A stretch of DNA of 6,917 nucleotides from positions 1 to 6,917 of the forward strand of contig JAOZMU010000177.1 in the NCBI GenBank assembly GCA_029934165.1. The letters are read 5' to 3'. The notes under the pieces are model-generated. The model had not been told where the DNA came from, did no database searches, and saw nothing but the letters and a program-made list of their open reading frames with translations. The position numbers and the translations under genes were made by a program. Of the stretch, positions 1-6,882 are shown in pieces; the first letter of the stretch is position 1; the number at the start of each line of letters is the position of its first letter. Source of the stretch: Bacteroidales bacterium. Its GTDB lineage: Bacteria > Bacteroidota > Bacteroidia > Bacteroidales > JAOZMU01.

Positions 1-72
1 AAAATCGCAATGCCACTTCGGCAAGCTACCGCTACAATCCCTGCCGCAAAACGCCGTTGTAGCAAACAGTTT
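1..72 (-). repeat. Partial copy of a GC-rich intergenic repeat (left, inverted copy)
   Basis: Read on the minus strand, this stretch matches the start of the larger repeat at 2902-3107. Bases 22-49 are identical to the reverse complement of 2922-2949 (28 nt, core GGGATTGTAGCGG), and bases 11-20 match 2951-2960 exactly. Small indels lie on either side, and similarity fades after about base 72. The copy runs off the left edge, so its hairpin half is not visible. It is clearly more GC-rich than the AT-rich DNA that follows. Its orientation is opposite to the right-hand copy, so the two point away from the enclosed gene pair. No coding sense is evident. Confidence 0.85.
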
Positions 73-179
73 GACAAAACAAACAAATTTTCATGAACAA
101 ACCCTGATATAGTGTGAGTATCAACATATTGGAATTAAAAACTGACAGCGGAAGATGGTTGCATCTGGTATTACTGTTA

Positions 180-208
180 TTGACTTGAATATCAACATAA
201 TACTTTTC
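180..208 (+). promoter_or_regulatory. Putative Bacteroidota-type promoter for the peptidase operon
   Basis: TTG at 180-182, an 18-base spacer and TACTTTTC at 201-208 resemble the Bacteroidota housekeeping sigma consensus (-33 TTG, -7 TAnnTTTG), with one mismatch in the -7 box. It would place transcription start near 214 and give a leader of about 25 bases before the ATG at 239. The rest of 73-238 is AT-rich and shows no gene. Assigned by consensus match only. Confidence 0.4.
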
Positions 209-238
209 ATAATATATTAATTACATAAATTAAAGCAA

Positions 239-2020
239 ATGAAAAAAATTAGATTACTATTACTAATTGTTATTTTTCCGTACTTTGCTCAAAGTATTTA
301 TGCCCAGGACAAAATAACGGCAAAGGAATTTTATAACCACATATTTTTTCTTGCCTCAGACTCGCTAAAAGGGCGAAAACCCGGAAGCGCAGAAGATAGA
401 ATTGCGGCAGGATACATTGCAGCCGAATTGAAAAATGCCGGTTTGAAATTATTAGCAGACAATGGGTTACAAAAATTCAATGTCATTACAAGCATCAAAC
501 TTGGCGATGATAATGCGTTGATTATTAACAAACAAAATCTGGAATTAAACAGCGATTTTGTACCATTAGTATTGTCAGGTTCGGCTACGCTAAATTCCGA
601 GGTTGTTTTTGTTGGTTATGGTTTCGATAACGACCAAGGAATGAATAAATGGAAAGATTATGCAGATGTTAATGTCGGTGGCAAATGGGTGTTAATTTTA
701 ACTGATAGTCCAAAACTGGGACATGGCAAAGCTACCCAAAAAGGTAACACAGATTATCGTAGTAAAGTTAGGCTGGCAATGGACAAAGGTGCAAAAGGAG
801 TTATGTTTGTAAACAGCACCAGCACAGAAAATGACGGCGAATTACCAAGCCTAAAATCAGACCGACCAACAAGTTCGGTTAAAATTCCGGTAGTACATAT
901 ATCGCGCCAAACTGCCGATTTGTTGCTTGCAAAATCTGGACATAAAATTGCCAAATTAATCCAAGATTTGAACAAAACAAAAAAGCCAAATTCTTTTAAT
1001 ACAAATCAAATTGCAGATTGCAAAGTAAGCCTGCAAATAATTGAAAAACAGACACAAAACATAGTTGCAATTCTCGAAGGAACAGATGCAAATCTGAAAA
1101 ACGAATATGTTGTTATCGGTGCGCATTACGACCATCTTGGAATGGGAGGATATGGCTCAGGCTCTCGAAAACCAGACACAACAGCGGTTCACAACGGAGC
1201 AGACGATAACGCATCTGGTGTTGCGGCAATAATGGAAATAGCCGAATATTTTGCTGCAAACCCAAAGAAAATGAAACGTAGTCTTATCGTGATAGCCTTC
1301 GCAGGTGAAGAGATGGGGTTGTTAGGTTCTAAGTATTTTACCGAGAATCCGCTAATTGACTTAAAGAACATAAAATTAATGCTCAATTTTGACATGGTCG
1401 GCAGGCTACACAAAACAGAAAAACGGCTGATGATTGGCGGTGTTGGAACAGCAAAGGATTTGGAAAAATATATCCGCGACCTTGGAGCAAAAACAAATTT
1501 CGACCTCGTTTTATCTAAGGGTGGCGTTGGTCCTTCGGATCACGCTTCTTTCTACTTGAGCGATGTTTCTGTTCTGTTTATCAACACAGGCGCACACGAC
1601 GATTATCATACGCCAAATGATGATATTCAGTTCATTAACCCTGAAGGCGGAAAAGAAATTTGCGATTTTATGACCGAAATTATCGCACCAATTCTTTCGG
1701 GAAACAAAGACCTCGAATTTGTCATCAGCGACCCGCAAGTTAAAGGCGGACAACGCATGAAACTTAAAGTAACGATGGGACTTATACCTGATATGTCTGG
1801 CAAAAGTTCCAACGGTATGCGTGTCGACGGCGTGCGTCAAGGCGCACCAGCACAAAAAGGCGGAATGCTGAAAGGAGATATTATTGTAGCTATTGAGGGC
1901 AAGGAAGTTACAAACATTTACGACTATATGGGACGCTTGAAAAAACTTAAAAAAGGACAAGAAGTTTCGGTAGATGTAATTCGTGATGGAAATAAAAAAA
2001 CACTAAAAATCCAGTTGTAA
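239..2020 (+). CDS. Secreted M28-family zinc metallopeptidase with PA and PDZ domains
   Basis: Probable periplasmic or exported aminopeptidase-like di-zinc peptidase of family M28 (593 aa). Residues 1-22 form a signal peptide (KK, then a hydrophobic stretch), with likely cleavage after SIYA to leave an N-terminal Gln; there is no lipobox Cys. A protease-associated (PA) domain is inserted at about 110-235. The catalytic domain carries the complete M28 set: H296 and D298 (GAHYDHLG), the bridging Asp in GADDN (322/323), general base E357 and zinc ligand E358 (GEEMG), D385 (NFDMVG) and H457 (YHTPND). A C-terminal PDZ domain spans about 505-593, with a GLIPDM carboxylate-binding-like loop and the GAPAQKGGMLKGDIIVAIEG core. 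Nothing is truncated. The start is fixed by the signal peptide; no Shine-Dalgarno is visible, as is usual in this phylum. The exact substrate is unknown; the PDZ suggests binding of C-terminal tails or peptides. One base separates its stop from the next gene. Confidence 0.93.
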   Translation: MKKIRLLLLIVIFPYFAQSIYAQDKITAKEFYNHIFFLASDSLKGRKPGSAEDRIAAGYIAAELKNAGLKLLADNGLQKFNVITSIKLGDDNALIINKQNLELNSDFVPLVLSGSATLNSEVVFVGYGFDNDQGMNKWKDYADVNVGGKWVLILTDSPKLGHGKATQKGNTDYRSKVRLAMDKGAKGVMFVNSTSTENDGELPSLKSDRPTSSVKIPVVHISRQTADLLLAKSGHKIAKLIQDLNKTKKPNSFNTNQIADCKVSLQIIEKQTQNIVAILEGTDANLKNEYVVIGAHYDHLGMGGYGSGSRKPDTTAVHNGADDNASGVAAIMEIAEYFAANPKKMKRSLIVIAFAGEEMGLLGSKYFTENPLIDLKNIKLMLNFDMVGRLHKTEKRLMIGGVGTAKDLEKYIRDLGAKTNFDLVLSKGGVGPSDHASFYLSDVSVLFINTGAHDDYHTPNDDIQFINPEGGKEICDFMTEIIAPILSGNKDLEFVISDPQVKGGQRMKLKVTMGLIPDMSGKSSNGMRVDGVRQGAPAQKGGMLKGDIIVAIEGKEVTNIYDYMGRLKKLKKGQEVSVDVIRDGNKKTLKIQL

Positions 2021-2021
2021 T

Positions 2022-2879
2022 ATGATAAAAAAAACACTGCCTTGGGTAATTGCCGTATTGATTACGCTTACTGCCGTATTTTACCAACGGCTAACAGGTC
2101 CCACGCACCCAAAACGAATTACGATTTCATTGGCGGATAAAGAGCATAAAATCAGACTTTTACGCTCGCATTCCGGCGATGAAGATGCAGAGATTTCTGT
2201 TGTTCTGCCGGATAAAAATATCAAGGCAACATTGTTTTATAAAGTATTTCCTCCGCAAAAAAACGCTATATGGAACGAGGTAAAAATGTCGAGGAGTAGC
2301 GATTCGCTCCTTGCCAATTTGCCACAACAGCAAATGGCAGGAAAGTTAATGTATTATATTGAATTACAGCATGATAATAAGAAAGTAGAGGTGGCAAATT
2401 CTCACACACCAATAATTATCAGATTTACTGGAGGTGTTCCGGCTTGGGCAATGATACCACACATTATTTTAATGTTTTTTGCTATGTTCTTATCTAATGC
2501 AGCTGGTATATTTGCTGTAATGGGTATAAATAAGTATAAAATCATCGGCATTTTGGCTTTCATAACCTTATTTTTAGGCGGAATGATTTTTGGACCTATT
2601 GTTCAAAAATTCGCTTTTGACGAGTTCTGGGCTGGTGTTCCGTTTGCTTGGGATTTGACTGATAATAAAACACTTGTAGCTGTTTTGTTTTGGGCATTTG
2701 CTCTTTGGACAAATAGAACCAAGCCACGTCCGGCTTTGACAATTGTTGCTGCTATTGTGATGCTTGCAATATACGCAATACCACATAGTATGTATGGCTC
2801 GGAATTAGACCCTGAAACTGGCGAAATACGTCAAGCCATAAATGTAATGCGGTTTTTTTACGATGGTATGATTGCATAG
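2022..2879 (+). CDS. Integral membrane protein of unknown function with a periplasmic domain
   Basis: 285 aa, with no recognised enzymatic motif. An N-terminal membrane segment (about 7-21) is followed by an extracytoplasmic domain of about 110 residues (30-135) that is beta-rich by eye and may be Ig-like or beta-sandwich. Four further hydrophobic segments follow at about 143-166, 173-192, 217-230 and 238-254. Notable features are two Pro-His pairs at or in membrane segments (H147 and H255) and the polar-aromatic segment 196-217, with KFAFDEFWAGVPFAWDLTDN between helices 3 and 4. I associate this with a conserved but uncharacterised Bacteroidota membrane family; that is memory, not a search. 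It starts one base after the peptidase stop, so co-transcription and translational coupling are likely. A cofactor-binding or sensor role is possible but unsupported. Confidence 0.85.
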   Translation: MIKKTLPWVIAVLITLTAVFYQRLTGPTHPKRITISLADKEHKIRLLRSHSGDEDAEISVVLPDKNIKATLFYKVFPPQKNAIWNEVKMSRSSDSLLANLPQQQMAGKLMYYIELQHDNKKVEVANSHTPIIIRFTGGVPAWAMIPHIILMFFAMFLSNAAGIFAVMGINKYKIIGILAFITLFLGGMIFGPIVQKFAFDEFWAGVPFAWDLTDNKTLVAVLFWAFALWTNRTKPRPALTIVAAIVMLAIYAIPHSMYGSELDPETGEIRQAINVMRFFYDGMIA

Positions 2880-2901
2880 TGATAATTGATACGCTTACGT
2901 A

Positions 2902-3107
2902 AAACGTTTGCTACGAAGCTGTTGCGGCAGGGATTGTAGCGGTAGCTTGGCGAAGTGGCATGCGATTTTTGGCTGGCGGGGCAGAGCGACCGAAGGAAGC
3001 TCCTGCGCCGACATTGCCAAAAACGCATGGCACAAGGCAACTATGAGCGGAAAGCCCATGAGCCGCCCTAAAAATTATTGTCATGAGAGTTGTGGTTTTA
3101 GCCCGTA
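2902..3107 (+). repeat. GC-rich structured intergenic repeat (right, full copy)
   Basis: This is the second copy of the element at 1-72, inverted relative to it, beginning 22 bases after the membrane-protein stop. It opens with GGGATTGTAGCGG (2930-2942). A strong central hairpin follows: 2959-2973 pairs with 3016-3029 as CATGCG plus TTTTTGGC, 14 base pairs around one bulged A, capped by an inner GGCG/CGCC stem (2975-2978 with 3006-3009). The element ends in a GAGCGGAAAGCCC box (3046-3057) and GAGCCGCCC, which give a small GCGG/CCGC hairpin. Similar GGGATTGNAGCGG...GCGGAAAGCC elements are, from memory, common between genes in Bacteroidota; the function is not known to me. The open frames across it are spurious. 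The exact 3' end is uncertain because only one complete copy is present. Confidence 0.8.
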
Positions 3108-3306
3108 AAAATACGCAAGGTGTTTTTTATGCGAATTGATTTTGGGAATCAATCCTATTTTTCCATTTAACTGCTATAAAAAAGTCATTAAATAGTTTAC
3201 TATTCTCATATTTTTTCAGAATGTTAAAAAAATAGCTGCACATAAATTAGTCAATTTATTCTTGGACAATTTATCATGTAGTTAGATAACTAAAATAGAA
3301 TATATT
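3108..3306. other. AT-rich intergenic gap without a supported gene
   Basis: Between the repeat and the SGNH-like gene lie about 200 AT-rich bases. They contain a weak 7-bp hairpin (3135-3141 with 3147-3153) followed by a short T-rich run, and a 38-codon minus-strand frame (3127-3243) of no recognisable family. I see no convincing promoter: TTG at 3136 with TATTTTTC at 3156-3163 is possible but would leave a leader of about 140 bases. Confidence 0.5.
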
Positions 3307-4143
3307 ATGAAAGAATATATTTTGAAAAGCACAATTTTTTTATTAATATTAGGTGTTTTGGTTCATGTCTATCCTATATATTTAATTATCACAAATAAAT
3401 ACGAAGAAACTGTTGCTGGGAGTTCTAATTATCATTCTATTGAAAAAAGCAAAAAAAAAACGAAATCTAAGATAGTTGTATTTGGCGATAGTGTTGGAAG
3501 GCAATTATTTGATAATTACAAACATAATGATTCTATAAATTCATTAGCTTGTAATATGGGTATAAGCATAGTTGGACAATATATTTTATTGAAAAATTAT
3601 TTTGACGCTGGCAACCAACCTGATAAAGTTGTTTTGATATGTACACCATTTACGTTTAAAAACAATTTGAATAATAAATTTACGTATCATTATTTTTTAA
3701 AACCGTTTTATAAAAAGAAGTATTATAAATATTTTACAAAAACAGTTAAAGAACAAATAAAAAAAATCCCATATTATTGGTTATGCCAAACACCAATACC
3801 ACTCACAAACAACTGGGGACCAGCGGTTGAAACAACTGACTTAAAGGATACTAATGTTTTTTTATCGGCAATATCATCCGAATATATCAGAAAAATGGGA
3901 CAATTATCGAAATCGCATGGCACCGATTTTATTATTCTTCCAACCCCCACGCGAGAAAGTTATCGTAGCAACGTAAAAAAACTTGATACTACTCAAATCT
4001 ACACTGAAGGATTAATAACAGAATTTCAATACTTCTTTGAAAATTTAACTTATATAAATGATACTTGTTTTATTGATGATGTACATCTGAAAAACCCGCA
4101 ATATTTTTTTTCTGCTTATATTCAAAATATTTCTAATCCGTAG
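3307..4143 (+). CDS. Membrane-anchored SGNH/GDSL-hydrolase-like protein
   Basis: 278 aa. A single N-terminal membrane segment (about 7-28) anchors a domain predicted to lie outside the cytoplasm. SGNH hallmarks are visible: block I as VVFGDSVGRQL with candidate nucleophile S62, a Gly in GISIVGQ (G85) that could be block II, and a C-terminal DDVHL with the D257-x-x-H260 pair of block V. The block III Asn is not obvious; TPFTFKNN (113-120) is the best candidate. Members of this superfamily act as esterases, or as acetyl-transfer partners on cell-wall and exopolysaccharides, so O-acyl editing of an envelope glycan is a reasonable inference, not a demonstrated role. The length fits a complete small SGNH protein. 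The gene is very AT-rich and lacks a Shine-Dalgarno. It ends inside the convergent membrane-protein gene, with an 11-bp overlap. Confidence 0.75.
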   Translation: MKEYILKSTIFLLILGVLVHVYPIYLIITNKYEETVAGSSNYHSIEKSKKKTKSKIVVFGDSVGRQLFDNYKHNDSINSLACNMGISIVGQYILLKNYFDAGNQPDKVVLICTPFTFKNNLNNKFTYHYFLKPFYKKKYYKYFTKTVKEQIKKIPYYWLCQTPIPLTNNWGPAVETTDLKDTNVFLSAISSEYIRKMGQLSKSHGTDFIILPTPTRESYRSNVKKLDTTQIYTEGLITEFQYFFENLTYINDTCFIDDVHLKNPQYFFSAYIQNISNP

Positions 4144-6214
4144 TTAAGATTTTATATATCACTATTTTACTATTTTCTTCTTTTATTACAAAAACTTGTG
4201 CAAAACCCTTTTCCTTTGCGTTTTGTTTTATCTCTTCATCGCGGAAGATTTTATTTGCATTCTTGTTATTTATAAAAGAGCCGTAGCCAAACCCTCTTGG
4301 CAGCGGGTCAGGAATGCCCTCAACCATTACAATACCGGATAAACATGAAGCAATAAATGGAGTTCCGTTAGTTTTATGTGTCAGGATATTCCAATAAGTT
4401 TTATTTGTTTTAGGTATATAAATACAAGATTTTTGCTTCTCGTTTCGTGGGAGTTTTCCCAACGCTTTTAGTTCATTAAGTAGTTGGGTTTCAATCAAAT
4501 TTTCTTTTGCTTTTTGAGACAAATGTAGTTTTCGCTCAAAATCTGTGTGCAAATTTGTAAGAGACAATAATTTTGTATTAACTCCTGCTTTCTGAATCAG
4601 CTCGTTTCTAATATAAATATTATGTATAAATGCTTGTTTAACGTGTAAAAAATAATTTCGTGGAACATTGATTAGTATCATAATACCAACAGCAATAGAT
4701 AGAATGGCTAAGAACATTTTTTGCAAAATAGGTCTTTTTTTTATATTTTTTAATCCCGATTTCAATAGTGGTAAATATGCCATAATTAGAACAATAGACA
4801 CCCAGCGTTGTAAGTCCATGAAATAAAGAGCATTGCGTCCATGCGTGTCAATTAATGTACCTGGCAAAAAACCTGCAATTGCGATAAATATAAGTATTTC
4901 AACAACAAAAGTTTGTTTTGTTTTAATTGAAACTACTTTATTCTGTAATAAATATAATATGAGAAAAATTATTAAATAAATATAATATGAGAAAATGAAA
5001 CTAAGTAAAGAACTTACATTGTTTTTTAAAAAAGAAAATAGTTCAAATTTAAGACTTTCATTTTCTGGTATATATTGATTATATTTTTGTACAAATAGAA
5101 AAAAAATAAAAGAAATTATAAATGAACAAATATACAACCAGTTTTTGTATTGTTTATATCTTAATATGTAATATCCATATCCACATAAAAGTAAAAATGG
5201 TGCTGAAACCTTTAGAGTTGTTGAAAATAAAATTAGGAATGGGATAATAAACAATAATAAAATTTTACTTTTGTGTTGAGTTCTTTGATATGCAATGAAT
5301 ATCCCTGTAATCAGAAAAATAAATGTAGTACTTAATAAAAATGACTCACTTAAAACTACAATATGAGTCATAAGTGGACTTTTGTTTTTTTCAATTTCTG
5401 GATATATCCCAATAATTGCTATAAAAAGTAATGCTATTGCAAAAGGGGTGAGTATCATATTAATTTTTTCTTTCCTTTGTATTTCTATCAGAAAAGAAAG
5501 AAATGAATTTATTAAGAGTGGGAAGAATACAACAGGATAAGCCAGATTATAAAATTTCAAAGAGCTTATATTTGTTAAGGAACTTAAATAAGAAAAAATC
5601 CAGTTACTTCCCCAATGATAGGCATGAAATTCTATCCCATCTATACCAATAGTTGGAATATTGTATGTTTTAATAAGATTAGATAGTTGGCTCAAATATA
5701 TTGTATCAACATGTGCTGATCCTGTTATTATTTTTTCTAAAAATAGAGGGTCATGCAACAAAGTTTTATAGACAAAAAATGGGACGAATATCCCAAAGAG
5801 AGTAAAAATTATTACATATAAATATTTTTGTTTTATTCGTTCCTTTGTAAAGGAATAAATAGCCCATATAAACAAAAAAGCCCCACTAAATAAAACTAAA
5901 GGCAAAAGTGATATTTGAAAATATAAACTTATTGCACCCAAACCAGAAAGTGCGAAAAAAACAGATACTAAATCCCATGCAGATGTTTGATGCCATTTTT
6001 GTTCGAAGGCTTTTGTTTTTCGTTTTGTGTTGATAAAAGCTGGCGCAAGATTTAAGGTAAAGCTAAGAGCCAATACCTTAATAATATCGTAAAAACTATT
6101 GTCATCAAAACCATATCTAAAACACCAATAATATACGGCAGTACAAATTGCTATAATGATGCTTAAAATAGAAATCGTTAATTGATTTTTTCGCAAACAA
6201 ATATTTGTATTCAT
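4133..6214 (-). CDS. Large polytopic membrane protein, GT-C glycosyltransferase-like
   Basis: 693 aa. About 14-15 hydrophobic segments fill residues 12-517, followed by a soluble C-terminal domain (about 520-693). The arrangement of many helices, a large loop at about 150-205 and a soluble tail resembles GT-C lipid-linked-sugar glycosyltransferases. The loop has acidic and aromatic residues, HVDTIYLSQL (168-177), then GIDGIEFHAYHWGSNW (190-205), which could supply the catalytic Asp and the donor site. A second conserved-looking segment is DTHGRNALYFMDLQRW (456-471). No classical DxD or WWDYG motif is present, so this is not an obvious Pmt, ArnT or Stt3 protein. The C-terminal part has a short IYIPKTNKTYW strand (598-608). 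The start follows a stretch without Shine-Dalgarno and is the first ATG before a clear first helix. Alternatives are a polysaccharide polymerase or a DUF membrane protein. It is very AT-rich, like its convergent neighbour. Confidence 0.72.
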   Translation of the reverse strand: MNTNICLRKNQLTISILSIIIAICTAVYYWCFRYGFDDNSFYDIIKVLALSFTLNLAPAFINTKRKTKAFEQKWHQTSAWDLVSVFFALSGLGAISLYFQISLLPLVLFSGAFLFIWAIYSFTKERIKQKYLYVIIFTLFGIFVPFFVYKTLLHDPLFLEKIITGSAHVDTIYLSQLSNLIKTYNIPTIGIDGIEFHAYHWGSNWIFSYLSSLTNISSLKFYNLAYPVVFFPLLINSFLSFLIEIQRKEKINMILTPFAIALLFIAIIGIYPEIEKNKSPLMTHIVVLSESFLLSTTFIFLITGIFIAYQRTQHKSKILLLFIIPFLILFSTTLKVSAPFLLLCGYGYYILRYKQYKNWLYICSFIISFIFFLFVQKYNQYIPENESLKFELFSFLKNNVSSLLSFIFSYYIYLIIFLILYLLQNKVVSIKTKQTFVVEILIFIAIAGFLPGTLIDTHGRNALYFMDLQRWVSIVLIMAYLPLLKSGLKNIKKRPILQKMFLAILSIAVGIMILINVPRNYFLHVKQAFIHNIYIRNELIQKAGVNTKLLSLTNLHTDFERKLHLSQKAKENLIETQLLNELKALGKLPRNEKQKSCIYIPKTNKTYWNILTHKTNGTPFIASCLSGIVMVEGIPDPLPRGFGYGSFINNKNANKIFRDEEIKQNAKEKGFAQVFVIKEENSKIVIYKILTTD

Positions 6215-6269
6215 TAACTAATATTGAGTAAATAATTCTGACTTTTGAAAGTTTAAATATATCTTGCAT

Positions 6270-6277
6270 CAAAGATA
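6270..6277 (-). promoter_or_regulatory. Putative -7 element for the GT-C-like gene
   Basis: On the minus strand this reads TATCTTTG, a perfect match to the Bacteroidota -7 consensus TAnnTTTG, and would give a leader of roughly 50 bases before the ATG at 6214. No good -33 TTG is found at the expected distance; the nearest is only 11 bases away. The call therefore rests on the -7 box alone. It lies just downstream of the transposase remnant, possibly within the old element end. Confidence 0.3.
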
Positions 6278-6344
6278 TGAAAAATCAGCAATTCTCTTTT
6301 TATTTTTAAAATTTATTTTTTAATGTAAATTCACTCGCATTGCG

Positions 6345-6606
6345 TTATAAGTCAAACAAAGTCAATTGCTTATAATTTGTTTCCACATTATTTTGTATTT
6401 TTACCTTCTGTAAGTAGCTCATTAATAGGCGTTTTTTCAAATACAAAAACTGTCAAAATTGTAATATTTCGTAAATAGTTTTGTCTAAAATGCAGTCACT
6501 TTTTTAGCATAAGCCACAAGCAAATATATTGAAACAGTAATCCAAATTTGTGTTTTGACATCATTCTCAGAAAGCTCCAAAATGTTTTTTGTTTTTTTAT
6601 TAATAC
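6345..6606 (-). pseudogene. IS4-family transposase C-terminal remnant, multiply frameshifted
   Basis: No open frame spans this region, but translating the minus strand in successive frames rebuilds one end of a DDE transposase. Bases 6606-6574 give IKKQKTFWS. Bases 6571-6491 give SENDVKTQIWITVSIYLL and then VAYAKK. Bases 6486-6388 give RQNYLRNITILTV and VFEKTPINELLTE. Bases 6389-6345 give NVETNYKQLTLFDL and a TAA stop. The pieces are collinear and match the usual tail of Bacteroidota IS4-type transposases (IKxFxGTSENAVKTQIWI...ILQILSV..FEKTPINQLL...QLTLFDL, recalled). At least three frameshifts separate them, and in the second frame a TAG lies at 6485-6487. The N-terminal ~300 residues are missing or unrecognisable upstream, so it cannot make a working transposase. 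Left and right ends of the element are not defined. Confidence 0.82.
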
Positions 6607-6609
6607 AAT

Positions 6610-6759
6610 ACTAATGATTAGTTACCTGAATTGGGATTTTTGAACAGATTAATAACCATGTGTAAATGCCTGTATTTTAATTAAATAAACAAGAAACCGT
6701 AAAGTAATTATTACCATGTGAATAGTTTCCTGAAAAAATCACATGTTGTTAATGCCTGT
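6610..6759. repeat. Degenerate CATGTG / CCTG short repeats
   Basis: Three to four related units on the plus strand share the form (T)WATWACCATGTG...AATGCCTG: 6648-6672, 6706-6732 and 6738-6758, with a poorer one at 6610-6628. GTAAATGCCTGT (6662-6673) and GTTAATGCCTGT (6748-6759) differ at one base. CATGTGA (6715-6721) and TCACATG (6739-6745) form a 7-bp inverted repeat around a 17-base loop. Spacing is irregular. The segment sits directly upstream of the transposase remnant, so it could be part of the old element or a separate repeat. No coding sense was found. Confidence 0.45.
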
Positions 6760-6806
6760 CAATGTGCTGTTTAATATTTTGAATTTCGTTAATATTTGCA
6801 AGATGT

Positions 6807-6882
6807 AAAACATTAGACTTTGGACAAAAAAATATAAATTAATTAATTATGAAACAATAAAACGATTAGACTTTGGACAAAA
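6807..6882. repeat. Two direct copies of ATTAGACTTTGGACAAAA
   Basis: An identical 18-mer occurs at 6812-6829 and 6865-6882, each preceded by AAAAC (with an extra G in the second copy), so units of 23-24 bases start at 6807 and 6859, about 52-53 bases apart. The 29-base spacer and the 35 bases following to the window end are pure AT-rich filler. There is no gene here. The array might continue past the right edge. Its closeness to an IS remnant suggests element-end or leader sequence, unproven. Confidence 0.7.

Noticed and set aside
114..188. 24-codon GTG frame upstream of the peptidase, possible leader peptide
   Set aside because: It is short, overlaps the putative promoter, and has no attenuator-like hairpins after it.
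1511..1960. Long minus-strand open frame inside the peptidase gene
   Set aside because: It is antisense to the conserved M28 and PDZ coding sequence, which has a full domain set; the reverse protein shows no recognisable motif.
2858..3108. Small open frames on both strands across the GC-rich repeat (2908-3108 plus, 2858-3040 minus)
   Set aside because: They lie within the structured repeat, have unusual Cys/Arg/Trp-rich composition and no family resemblance; GC-rich repeats naturally lack stops.
3135..3163. AT-rich hairpin plus T-run as a terminator after the repeat
   Set aside because: The stem is only 7 bp with one G-C pair and the T-run is interrupted; it is too weak, and lies about 255 bases past the operon stop.
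3127..3243. 38-codon minus-strand frame with ATG start (ends in WKNRIDSQNQFA)
   Set aside because: It looks protein-like in composition, but a frame this short is expected by chance in AT-rich DNA, and I recognise no family or translation signal.
3262..3290. Sigma70-like TTGGAC-N17-GATAAC promoter ahead of the SGNH-like gene
   Set aside because: It has the wrong consensus for Bacteroidota, and similar matches occur often in AT-rich DNA.
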